Shown one piece after another: positions 46,201 through 53,248 of a stretch of DNA of 64,000 bases. The notes under the pieces were generated by a model. The model ran no database searches. It saw only the letters and a program-made list of their open reading frames with translations, and was not told the origin of the DNA. This DNA is from Rhynchopus euleeides (lineage: Eukaryota; Euglenozoa; Diplonemea; Diplonemida; Diplonemidae), in contig OY723243.1 of assembly GCA_963210315.1 (NCBI GenBank), positions 1,364,001-1,428,000 on the forward strand, given 5' to 3'. Numbering within the stretch: the stretch's first letter is position 1; each line of letters begins with the position of its first letter. A program made the position numbers and the translations under genes.

Positions 46201-49200
46201 GACACGCCCCGAGATGGTCACCGAGCTGCGGAAGGCCTCGGCACACGCCGTGCAGCTGCAGGGCCAGAACCGTGTCCTGCAGAAGCGTGTTGAGGAGCTG
46301 GAAAACGCAGCCGCCGCACAAAACCTGCGTCAGAGGGCCGTTGAGGCGGATCACGTGCAGAAGGTGAAACAGCTGCACCTTGAGTTCGAGGTCACCACCG
46401 CAGAGCGCCAGATGGACCACCAGCAGGAGGAGAAGAAGATGGACGACCGCTACGCAGCCCTGCTTGCGAAGTATGGTAACAGCGACGTGCAGGCCCTCCG
46501 CCAGAAGGTAGACGAGCTGCAGGAGGCGCTGTCCGAGTCGGAGGCTGCGGGGAAGCGCGCACGCACCACCTTCGACGAGCGTGTTGCTGACGCAGAATCA
46601 CGGCACAAAAATGAGCTCCGCCGTGTGGAGGCGGTCTACCGGCAGAAGGAGACGACAGTCCTTGCTCAGCGCAAAGGCGAGCTGGAGCGCCTTGAGCAGG
46701 ACCGTGAGGATATCCGCGAGCAGCAGTCCAGCCTGCTGGAGGAGCGACACGACGAACGTACCAAGCTGGAGAAGCGCGTGCTCGAAGACCGCGTGCGGTG
46801 CACCGCACTCGAGAAGCGCGTGAAAGAGCTCGCACAGGAGAACAGCCGTTTGTCTCGCGAAGTGTCGGAGTTCAGCGACAGGCACGACGAACTGCGCACC
46901 ACAGTAGGCAAGGCTGATGCCACCTGGAGCGAGAAGCTGGACCTGGCTGTGGCCAACGAGCGGATGAAGCACGACCGGTCAGCCGCAGACATGAAAATTC
47001 TGCAGGAGCAACGCCTCGCCTCGGTGCGGAGCGAAGCCGAACAGCACATCGACAACGAGCGCCTCGAGCACAGCCACCGCATGGCCCTCCTGCTGGTGGA
47101 GAGGGACGAGACAGACCTCCGCCTGCAGTGCCTGCAGGAGCGCAGCGCCGTGATGCGGGCCCTCCGCAGAGAGAAGGAAGAGACACTCCGCCAGCACCGC
47201 GAGCACACAGAACGCTGTATCGTGGACACATGGGGCGCTCGCCTGGCCTCCGAGACGCACAGCCTGCAGCGGCAGGAGGACCGCAAGCAGCGCCGCCTGC
47301 TGCGCCGCATCGCACGCCTCAGCGAGGAGCAGCGGGCTGAGAAAGCGATGCAGGCCCTCGACACAGACGCCTTCCTCCTCAGCCAGGAGGTGCGGCAGGT
47401 GCAGGACCTGGTGGCAGCAGAGCAGGACGCACACACCACCCTGCTGCAGGAAGAGCAGGGCTGCTTCTCCACCCTCGAGGCCCACTGGCTCGCCGTGCTC
47501 CGCAGCGAAGCTCTGAGACAACGCAGCGCTGTGGAGGAGCGCGTGCAGGAGCAGTTCGACGAGAAGCTGGCAGACTTCAAACAGCAGTGGGAGAGCTACA
47601 TGAAGGGGCGTGAGGAGGACGCTGACCGCAGGGTCGAGGAGTACCGTGAGATCGCACAGTCTATGTCAGCAAAGTATGCCAGCCTCGAGGCAGAGCAGCA
47701 GACGCAAGACAGACAGGACAGACAGGACAGGCTCCCAAGCGGAGGCACGCCACAGGCACCCCCCAGCCAGAGCAGCAGCGCACGGAACAGCAGCTGCGTT
47801 CCCCCTGAGGGCGTGCTTGCGACACAGATGCTCGAGGCATGCGAGATATACGCCAGGGCGCTGATCTACGACCTGCACGGCACATACATGCGCATGATGC
47901 CCCTCATATACACCTGCAGCACAGACGGGGCACCGCATCCCCAGGCACCCCAGGCACAGCCCCCGGTGCCGGGTGCAGAGGAGCCCACCGCCGAGCCTGC
48001 AGCCTGCCCTGCCGACCCGGCTGTGGCTGCTGCGGGCGGTGCTCCCGCAGGCACCGAGGCTGAGCCTGGGGATGAGGCGGCCGCACCGGCGGCACCCCGC
48101 CCCTCTGTGGGCATGGTAGATGCTGCCGTGCAGCAGAGTGGCTCGCCGCTGCTGAAGAGCCCCGAGCTGCCCCCGTTGCCCTTCGCCTCCTTCAAATACA
48201 TCCTCGGCCGCTACTACAACACGAAGTCGCGTGGCAGCCTCGACGACTCTGTGGAGTACTCCTACCTCGAGAAGCTGCGGTGCTTGTTCCACGAGCTGAA
48301 GTCCTCAGAGGAGGAGTGCGAGTCGGAGCAGCAGAACCTGCGGCGGCAGGTGGTGGAGCTGCAGAGCCGCCCCTCGACGTGCGTCGGAGGTTCGCAGACA
48401 GAGGTGCTGCGCCCCTCCACATCCGATGCAACCTCGCAGGTGGCTTCTGCCACCCGTGAGCAGGCTGTGGAGGCACACCGGTGCGGCAGTGCAGATGCAG
48501 GCACAGGCACAGACAAGGCGCCTGCCGTGGAGCTGCAGGCCTATGAGGAGTACACCATCACACGGCAGCGTCTGTCGGAGCCCCAGCCCTGCCAGAAGTG
48601 TACCAAGATGCGTGCCTCAGCCGAGGTGATCGAAGGGCTTGTCGCCTCCCATGAGGAGGAGGTGCATGGGCTCAAGGCTGCCCTCGCTGCGGAGAGCGCG
48701 CGGCTCGACGAGCTGAAGGGGTGCAGCGGCGGGGGGCAGGACCACGAGGAGCTGAAGGCCAGGTTTGCATCCCTACAGGGGGCGCACCGCGAGGCGGAGT
48801 CGGGCAGGGCCGCGCTGGCGGGAGAGGTGAAGGGGCTGAAGGAGAAGATCGGCAAGTCTGCAGAGCAGGAGGCAAGCCTCAGCCGGAGGATCGACCAGTT
48901 CAGCGTGGAGCGTGTGCAGATCGAGCAGGTGTTGCAGGCCAACCGTGCCGAGCTGCAGGCCCGCAGCGACGAGGTGGAGAAGCTGCGGAACGATGCGCGG
49001 CAGTCGCAGGAGGACTCCGATAGCGCAGACGTCGCCAGCCTGCTGCGGAGCAACGAGGAGCTGGGCGCGCAGGTGGCACGCCTCAGCAACGAGGTGGACC
49101 GCCTGCGCAAGCGCAGCATCCAGCGCACCGAACACGAGGGGCAGCGCATTGTCACAGAGCAGTCACTTCGCGCCGAGGGTATTGAATCTGCCGTCGCCGC

Positions 49201-49705
49201 TTGGAAGCACGCCCGCGTGGAGTCTGATGCAATGCACGAATCATACGTCGAGATGAAGGGCAGGCGCGACAAGATGAAGAAGGAGCGTGACGACGCCAAC
49301 AAGGAGTTAGAGATTGCGATGGAGCGGGAGGCGGCGTCGATGGCAAAATACCTGCGCCTCCTCTCCGCACAGCACAACATCAAACACCGCGAGAGGGAGC
49401 TTGGCGCGCTCGCCTGGCAGACCATCACGAGCGAGACTGAGATGCCTGAAGTCACGGGGAAGGGCTCCCAGGTTGAAGCCATAGGCCTCACGCGGAAGAC
49501 CTCCTCAAAGCGCCGCCTCGAACCGATAGGCACCCCATCCTTCGCAGGGTCGCAGTGGGCGTCGCCACCACTGTCGCGCAGCGACGGCAACCCGCAGGGC
49601 ACGACGCTGCCGCCGCTGTCGCCCCTCTATGCCCAAGAGGCTCCACCCCAGCAGACGCCCCAGAAGTCAAATGTTTCGCGTCATGTGCACGGGCGGACCG
49701 TGTAG
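40253..49705 (+). CDS. giant alpha-helical and coiled-coil protein (3150 aa)
   Basis: One uninterrupted frame of 3150 residues with no intron. Residues about 1-1950 are Ala/Leu/Cys-rich helices resembling an armadillo/HEAT-type solenoid, though no repeat consensus is firm. From about 1960 to 2480 a long charged coiled coil follows (QNRVLQKRVEELENAAAAQN, VDELQEALSESEAAGKRAR). A Pro/Ala/Gln-rich linker (2490-2620) surrounds a helical block (EACEIYARALIYDLHGTYMR). A second coiled coil spans about 2670-3050, and the tail is basic and Pro-rich. Architecture suggests a large cytoskeletal, basal-body or flagellar scaffold, but no named family is recognised. ATG 40253 is chosen over the longer open frame because an acceptor TAG ends at 40244. 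The stop lies 4 nt before a mobile element. Confidence 0.85.
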   Translation: MADLLLPEAEGLLEGVVQSLAACTTASPEDDVEALRLLGEVAELLGSMPGSAVEIDMEVLRSAAKTCATEARAAPMANVLTLVSRQLLQATQDYACDQEEIEGLRYWVAVCVVELLSGAGQSPWAAGVCGTCLDVLTDQLLRHPRLQGEVFETTDLASVLPRTLPLHALPAHLKLLSVVSDPRALRCAAASPLVRLVCDISLPQEGTGVLLSSERVRKYAMRFLQAASGAADDTWEPPPQLFLLACEYLGGDAAFDAEDKQAALQTLVNTLAKPAVCSALPSPKALHAAVTGGVEGDTAAHGILRAHCSVLLLDAHPVLNVTDSFEHAARRLVPCLAEAGEDTPLAVRAVRAFAMSTAAHSSIVSTPEIMSCIGAWEQDLLCPPLLWLDVVGSLAAHGDTVCAALHEQGWDSTVVSMTHGALEEETSHTPSLVSGMLCIARLCAARFEVQAAFVDHPYGIPLLLAVLSDPDDPSGLKTTACNIICSVRTQLCAKVYAESCAKLTTHVLSSLAGDSPRSSLVCSGAEALVPLLSVGAVAKSLVGTASFDSMSAAAALLGSHPPAVLQCFMQALLHTARHDPAGACRVLPALATAASQCLQGCTTSDAPVFECYIDCLSMLCGAEADAPLPAVVFSDQPPLAPFANSAQLLPLLPSGKLMDILSHLAAHRVGDLSLEGGLLLAHALRAGGPDACPSVARCLQAFPLQLVGGFSQHGGLQAALLQLTTAAEEASPVRQGLALQVLRCLHEVGAGDVEAAGLLAQGSGTPAAELLELMGADELLLRFDAAATVQQGSLRRTLDAWEAVSHFASASPQFAAKHLCGTPNALVSFLTTGERVAPPAFYYVIADLLRLDKAGWEHADRANFLCGVIAQVSAQNDPMPITDHMAGIAYLGAACVLQEAHVDLCIQHAVDAVLQRCLDAPQLGWGTVRRATAQDALEKLRAAKGAVLVARAAEEEEGARVMRDAGEGDMPPSTVLLDTPAEERSALAACAEVLCRKDYQFTQEEAELLAKPNATETLLAVVHEEALCAQRSDDELARVYACLVFAAQRDAEHDSALKALDDHVLLLHDPRGPRTLREACVYLAVLAWKDVPVVPAVQRVVSTPFAHAILLQHADTAEAALRLVAALLPEHCGTFMSAELVCTCTTALDQAVVAFVASAGEDGAHGVLCRYMRAVGSAITQGHASEAWVRQWAVAGACKKLLAALHRVEHSPEYQETEECVFAAMHRCTRWVASDPDTLLGPDWAEDVLQVIRLRWNAEGTLAGRHAAAVMFYCTTETAQAKFAEQMWDICAAAFRIDDTAPPLADGHVCVLLATPALLHPKVSGDAGHMSTIAQSLDASYPAVSRDGELAKVWLHAMGTAVRSGLGGCIDATLLRNLTGHVFASLTAAAHHDVTEHEHLAVLRNSLALLVASLHDEDMRQVTQETIDGDAGTIAALCSVLQWLVSDGTVPEGDALTAAVVETCRLLATVAHSVHFASAFHNNSVYAALATCADHFKESSIDTMSAVAALLEAAITTAPAQNQAAVVGDGTILVNCAFALRHHMGLTVGTADLQELAAALSAVTRHYPAAVESLCAVGDVTYLQHMQGALSRLLLSGEALPGTLHEAVCAAAAAVFRLLDLTEQLGVDTARYFFLVVAQLLQKGAEGVAVRLLPLVGDACLAHKQHALSILSPPRAPLAHAGAERPSVLSLLTGQQCVWQGLAALIEQIGQQHGTPVRHAFRDAYLLVLVQLVCDLSAPEAEPYLLKFVDSDVVHATHAVVEALAEHLGQRLLDVCSAGNVERVAVVTRCIAALPCNDVSLDYIRRAGALPDVQLQSFCQLMLPAEGWCVDPTVCRKVHAALQPYGLQETLLSLLEGSGDCPPSLAHTVLYSAACYAHGVTTVLTTPSVLAAWQGRATECDPHSPFIQALGYAYAVAILQCAGMEESDCGPFSIDSLVTAHGAEFVGIASQGECLTQQRRAECLQAIAAIRENERLKSFGDDLTRPEMVTELRKASAHAVQLQGQNRVLQKRVEELENAAAAQNLRQRAVEADHVQKVKQLHLEFEVTTAERQMDHQQEEKKMDDRYAALLAKYGNSDVQALRQKVDELQEALSESEAAGKRARTTFDERVADAESRHKNELRRVEAVYRQKETTVLAQRKGELERLEQDREDIREQQSSLLEERHDERTKLEKRVLEDRVRCTALEKRVKELAQENSRLSREVSEFSDRHDELRTTVGKADATWSEKLDLAVANERMKHDRSAADMKILQEQRLASVRSEAEQHIDNERLEHSHRMALLLVERDETDLRLQCLQERSAVMRALRREKEETLRQHREHTERCIVDTWGARLASETHSLQRQEDRKQRRLLRRIARLSEEQRAEKAMQALDTDAFLLSQEVRQVQDLVAAEQDAHTTLLQEEQGCFSTLEAHWLAVLRSEALRQRSAVEERVQEQFDEKLADFKQQWESYMKGREEDADRRVEEYREIAQSMSAKYASLEAEQQTQDRQDRQDRLPSGGTPQAPPSQSSSARNSSCVPPEGVLATQMLEACEIYARALIYDLHGTYMRMMPLIYTCSTDGAPHPQAPQAQPPVPGAEEPTAEPAACPADPAVAAAGGAPAGTEAEPGDEAAAPAAPRPSVGMVDAAVQQSGSPLLKSPELPPLPFASFKYILGRYYNTKSRGSLDDSVEYSYLEKLRCLFHELKSSEEECESEQQNLRRQVVELQSRPSTCVGGSQTEVLRPSTSDATSQVASATREQAVEAHRCGSADAGTGTDKAPAVELQAYEEYTITRQRLSEPQPCQKCTKMRASAEVIEGLVASHEEEVHGLKAALAAESARLDELKGCSGGGQDHEELKARFASLQGAHREAESGRAALAGEVKGLKEKIGKSAEQEASLSRRIDQFSVERVQIEQVLQANRAELQARSDEVEKLRNDARQSQEDSDSADVASLLRSNEELGAQVARLSNEVDRLRKRSIQRTEHEGQRIVTEQSLRAEGIESAVAAWKHARVESDAMHESYVEMKGRRDKMKKERDDANKELEIAMEREAASMAKYLRLLSAQHNIKHRERELGALAWQTITSETEMPEVTGKGSQVEAIGLTRKTSSKRRLEPIGTPSFAGSQWASPPLSRSDGNPQGTTLPPLSPLYAQEAPPQQTPQKSNVSRHVHGRTV

Positions 49706-49709
49706 CCTG

Positions 49710-49984
49710 CACCACGGACTAGTCGCCCGGACGACTAGTCGGGACGACGGGTGAAATGACGACGGGTGAAACGACGGGTCCACCCGTCGAGTCGACGGGT
49801 GGCACCCGTCGGCACGACGGGTGAACCTGCTGAAACGACGGGTGTTCCAGCCATTTCCTGTTGATATGGGCCAATTTCCATTGAAAACTAGGGGAGTACC
49901 TTGCATGGCATCAGGTTATTTTTCACGCCGAGCCATCTTCCCTGCACAGACCCACCCCCCCATTACTTTCCATTTACAATTCCT
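49710..49984. repeat. left terminal inverted repeat
   Basis: The outer 105 bp carries repeated ACGACGGGTGAA and ACTAGTC palindromic motifs. The inner 170 bp is identical to the complement of 52427-52596. Confidence 0.93.
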
Positions 49985-50160
49985 TTGGTTCCCATTGGTG
50001 AAGGGGCTGCCCACCGGTGGACCGGGGTGAGCCATCCAGGTGGGCAGGGGGCCTGGGGGTGGGGCCTCAAAACAACTCCCTCCCACGACGTCACCCCGCT
50101 CTCGAGGACAAACAAATCACCTACGTACCTGAACTGCCAAACACCCCCCCCCCCCCTCAC

Positions 50161-51009
50161 TTACGGGTGCGCGGATCTCATGTGCTCGTCGCGCTTTACA
50201 GTGGTTTTAAAGAGCTCGAAACAAACACAGCAACGCTTTTGTGTCAGCACGCGCGAATGGTGACTGAGGTAGTGCTGGCTCAGTCCCTTCGATTTTGTCC
50301 GTTTGCCGCACTCCTGGCATGTGACAGTGCAAGTCTGACACGGCGCGTTGTTTTGTGGCCGATGTGCAGCATCATAATGCGCAAACAGTGCTTCTCTCGT
50401 GTGGACAACTTTGGAGCACACAATGCAGATATGCTGCTGCACAGGCACTGTACCGGATGGCGTTGGTTCTGGCACTTCTGGCACATCCTCGCTGTTGCCC
50501 CAGGATTTGGACTTGCAGATGCATGCGAGCAGCGTTGCCTTTGGAGTGGTGTTTTCTGGGTCGCCCAGAAATTGTTGGCCCCATCGCCCCCTTTTTGTGA
50601 CGTGAGATCCAAGGCCGAGGGACTCGAGTCTCCGCTGCAGTGCTGCCGTTGCTCCCTTCCAACAAGCGTTCCTCGCAGACACAGCAGCAAAGCTTTATCG
50701 CGCCGAACTTCAGGAGGGTCGGGGTGCTCGGTTGGTCCAGCAGGCCGCACCCCTTGCCTTTGGTCCTCTGCATTTCTCGCTCAGGTTTCCCTTTCGGTAT
50801 TCAGCCTCTTCGCGCAGAGGGGTTTCCTTCTTCGCGACAGTTTTTCGCGAGAGCCCGAGTTGAGGGGGTTTCTCCCCGGCCTCCGCCACCTTCTGACGCA
50901 ACGCTTTCGACATCTCCCCACACTTGCGGCCAGACAGCTGAGCATCGAACCTGTGCTCACGCAGGCCTTCTCCCACCAGGGCCAGGCGGATATCCTCCTC
51001 GACCGGCAT
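50161..51009 (-). pseudogene. C2H2 zinc-finger reading frame, interrupted by two stops
   Basis: Minus-strand frame from ATG 51009. The first 99 codons (MPVEEDIRLALVGEG..., basic and helical) end at TGA 50712-50710. TAA follows at 50697-50695, and the same frame then continues to TAA at 50163-50161. The downstream part carries three C2H2 fingers: CIVC...H-x4-H (ICIVCSKVVHTREALFAH), CQEC (CQECGKRTKSKGLSQH) and CCVC (CCVCFELFKTTVKRDEH). Either a short intron removes the stops or the gene is dead. Zinc fingers of this type are common DNA-binding parts of transposition proteins, which is inference here. Confidence 0.65.
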
Positions 51010-51181
51010 GGTGCCTCCTGCAATGGAAGAGTGAGTGCAGCTTTGATAGTGGCTAGTTGATACCCAAATGTTGAAACCGTAGAGAAAAAGGCACAAGTGA
51101 TCATTTACCAGGGTCAGAGGTCAGGGGCTTGGGGCTGTCAGTATTTCGCTGATGCATCATGTTTCTCTCCTCCTGGCTCGC

Positions 51182-52150
51182 TCAAAGGTCTGCACTGTGG
51201 AACACGGTCGGCGTGGAGTCGCCGATGGTGTCGGCGTTGGCATCCCCGCCATCACTGCCGTCTCCACCATCATCTTCGGTGCCCTCATCCCCACCATCTT
51301 CTTCATCATCATCATCGTCCCCCATCAGCAGCTTCCACTTGCTGCCATCACTTGCCGTCGTGTCCATTGCTGAACCTTGCTTGGTCAGCAACGGACACTT
51401 GACGGAAATGATGCCGTCCTCATCACGCGCCTCTGCCTTGACCTGCAGATTGAGCAGGCACTCTGGCGGGATGATGAGGACCGTGGAGTACTCGCCCTTC
51501 GGAAGATCATTAGTCTTCCGCAGGCGTGTCCACGAGAGCGTCACCTGGTGGCCGTTCTGGGAACAGCTGAGGAGCTGCGCAAACCCCACCTCCACTGCGA
51601 AGGCGTAGTACAGGTTGGCGCCCTCCTTCTTGCGAGCCCCCGAGAACTGGGGGTAGGCCACCTTGTTGGCCTTCGGTGGCCCGGTCTTCTGCTGGGTCTT
51701 CTGTGCCTGTTTCTTCTCCGCCTCGTACAGCTTCACCATAGCTGCAGCGGTACCGATAGGTGCCGCGGGGCAGGCGTCGGCCATCTCCTTGAGCCCTGTC
51801 GGGTGGTCCTTCCCGTTGCTCTTCCGGAGGCCCAACCCGACAAACTCGATGTCTGACCCGCTATTGACACGGGCAGCGTACATCGTGCGACCATCCTTCA
51901 GCGCGGTCGACTTGCTGATCACCCCACCCCCCAGCTTCTCATACTTTTTGTACAGGGCAAGACTGATGATGGGATCAGTCGACTTGATGGTAGTATCCGT
52001 CAGCTTGCCGAGAAGCTGCTTCAGGGTCATGTGGCTCAACCCATCAGCATCACGCTCGACAACGTACGTGTTGATCCAAGCACGTACAAACACCGTCATG
52101 TCCACAGCGCTGGCGAGGGCCTGCGCTGCAGTACGCTTTGCCGCTGGCAT
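51182..52150 (-). CDS. element-encoded protein with acidic C-terminus
   Basis: 322 residues, intact frame. The N-terminal 150 residues are helical and mixed-charge (DMTVFVRAWINTYVVERDAD, LALYKKYEKLGGGVISKS). A linker rich in Lys/Gln follows. Residues about 180-265 are beta-rich (GANLYYAFAVEVGFAQLL, VTLSWTRLR, EYSTVLIIPPE, VKAEARDEDGIISVKCPL), with a spacing that recalls HSP20/p23-like beta-sandwich domains. The last 55 residues are very acidic (MGDDDDDEEDGGDEGTED). No transposase, integrase, helicase or polymerase motif is seen. It is the upstream gene of the element, read toward the left repeat. Function unknown. Confidence 0.75.
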   Translation of the reverse strand: MPAAKRTAAQALASAVDMTVFVRAWINTYVVERDADGLSHMTLKQLLGKLTDTTIKSTDPIISLALYKKYEKLGGGVISKSTALKDGRTMYAARVNSGSDIEFVGLGLRKSNGKDHPTGLKEMADACPAAPIGTAAAMVKLYEAEKKQAQKTQQKTGPPKANKVAYPQFSGARKKEGANLYYAFAVEVGFAQLLSCSQNGHQVTLSWTRLRKTNDLPKGEYSTVLIIPPECLLNLQVKAEARDEDGIISVKCPLLTKQGSAMDTTASDGSKWKLLMGDDDDDEEDGGDEGTEDDGGDGSDGGDANADTIGDSTPTVFHSADL

Positions 52151-52426
52151 TGATTGGTGTGGCTCGTCTGGGTGGCCTGGGTGGTGATGATGGTATCTTG
52201 GGGTATCTTGGCCTGGGTGGTGATGAGGGTACGGTATCTTGGAGACTGCCTTGTGGGTTGTGCAAGGGTTGGGGGCTGGGGCGAAAATTTGCCTGGCAGA
52301 AAAGTGATCACCTTCATGAAGTAGGTTGCTCTGTCAAACTGACACAGTTTGTCAGAGTCAAGATCCCTCGAACAATGAAAATCCACGAGAACAGCCGTCG
52401 CACATGCACTTGAGGCCCCATCAAGT

Positions 52427-52723
52427 AGGAATTGTAAATGGAAAGTAATGGGGGGGTGGGTCTGTGCAGGGAAGATGGCTCGGCGTGAAAAATAACCTGA
52501 TGCCATGCAAGGTACTCCCCTAGTTTTCAATGGAAATTGGCCCATATCAACAGGAAATGGCTGGAACACCCGTCGTTTCAGCAGGTTCACCCGTCGAGTC
52601 GACGGGTGCCACCCGTCGACTCGACGGGTGGGCCCGTCGAGTCGACGGGTGCCGCCTGTCGAGTTTTCACCCGTCGTCCCGACTAGTCGACCCCACCCGT
52701 CACTGCCCGACTAGTCCGTGGTG
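52427..52723. repeat. right terminal inverted repeat
   Basis: The inner 170 bp is identical to the complement of the left end. The outer 127 bp has a different number and order of GTCGAGTCGACGGGT palindromes, ending in CGACTAGTCCGTGGTG. Confidence 0.93.
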
Positions 52724-53248
52724 TGTGCCCTGTGGAGGGGGGGGGGGGTAGAACTGTCATCTGGGGTTGTCGGGGTGCCAGGGGGGGTTGCCATCTGCCT
52801 TGCCTTGCTGCTGGGGGCCTTGCTTCGTCTGGATGTTTCCGTGCCCGCCTCCACTCCCGCCGTGCGGGCCTTCATCCACTCCCGCCGTGCGGTTCAGGAT
52901 TATGTGCAGCTTTTTGTACACTACTGCAAAAAGATGTGAGGGGCAGCGGTCCCTCTTCCCGGAGGGCTGCTGGAAGCACAGCCAAAGCAGGTTCAAAATC
53001 GTGTTCAATATTCACGTGTGTGTGTGTGTGGGGGCGTGTGACTTCCGCCACGCGCACCCCCATGGCTTTGTTGGCATATAGGCACAGAGCATGCAGCCCC
53101 CCACCTTATACCCCACCCCCACGCAATCATCCTTGCTGGCGAAGGCGTTTGTTTTGTTTGCATCAACCCCCCACGCGCTCTCAGCCTCACCCGCCTGTTG
53201 GGGACACTGCACAGCACCACAGCACCGCCCTTCAGGAGGCCCGGCAGC
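52724..53248. other. intergenic with acceptor for ALY/REF gene
   Basis: No gene seen. CGCCCTTCAG ends at 53235, 13 nt before the next ATG; inferred trans-splice acceptor. Confidence 0.5.

Larger units (their letters stand above)
49710..52723 (-). mobile_element. 3-kb element with long terminal inverted repeats
   Basis: A 3014-bp unit bounded by inverted CACCACGGACTAGTCG. Long terminal inverted repeats of about 275 and 297 bp comprise a variable outer part full of ACCCGTCGAGTCGACGGGT palindromes and a 170-bp inner part (49815-49984 and 52427-52596) that is identical in the two ends. Flanking 9-mers TGTAGCCTG and TGTGCCCTG match at 7 of 9. Both internal reading frames are on the minus strand, opposite to every host gene. 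Long TIRs with a possible 9-bp target duplication recall Mutator-like elements, but no transposase core is recognised, so it is either non-autonomous or a new type. Confidence 0.88.

Noticed and set aside
50017..51060. 347-residue plus-strand frame inside the mobile element
   Set aside because: Antisense of the C2H2 zinc-finger frame, whose Cys/His spacing is far more specific.
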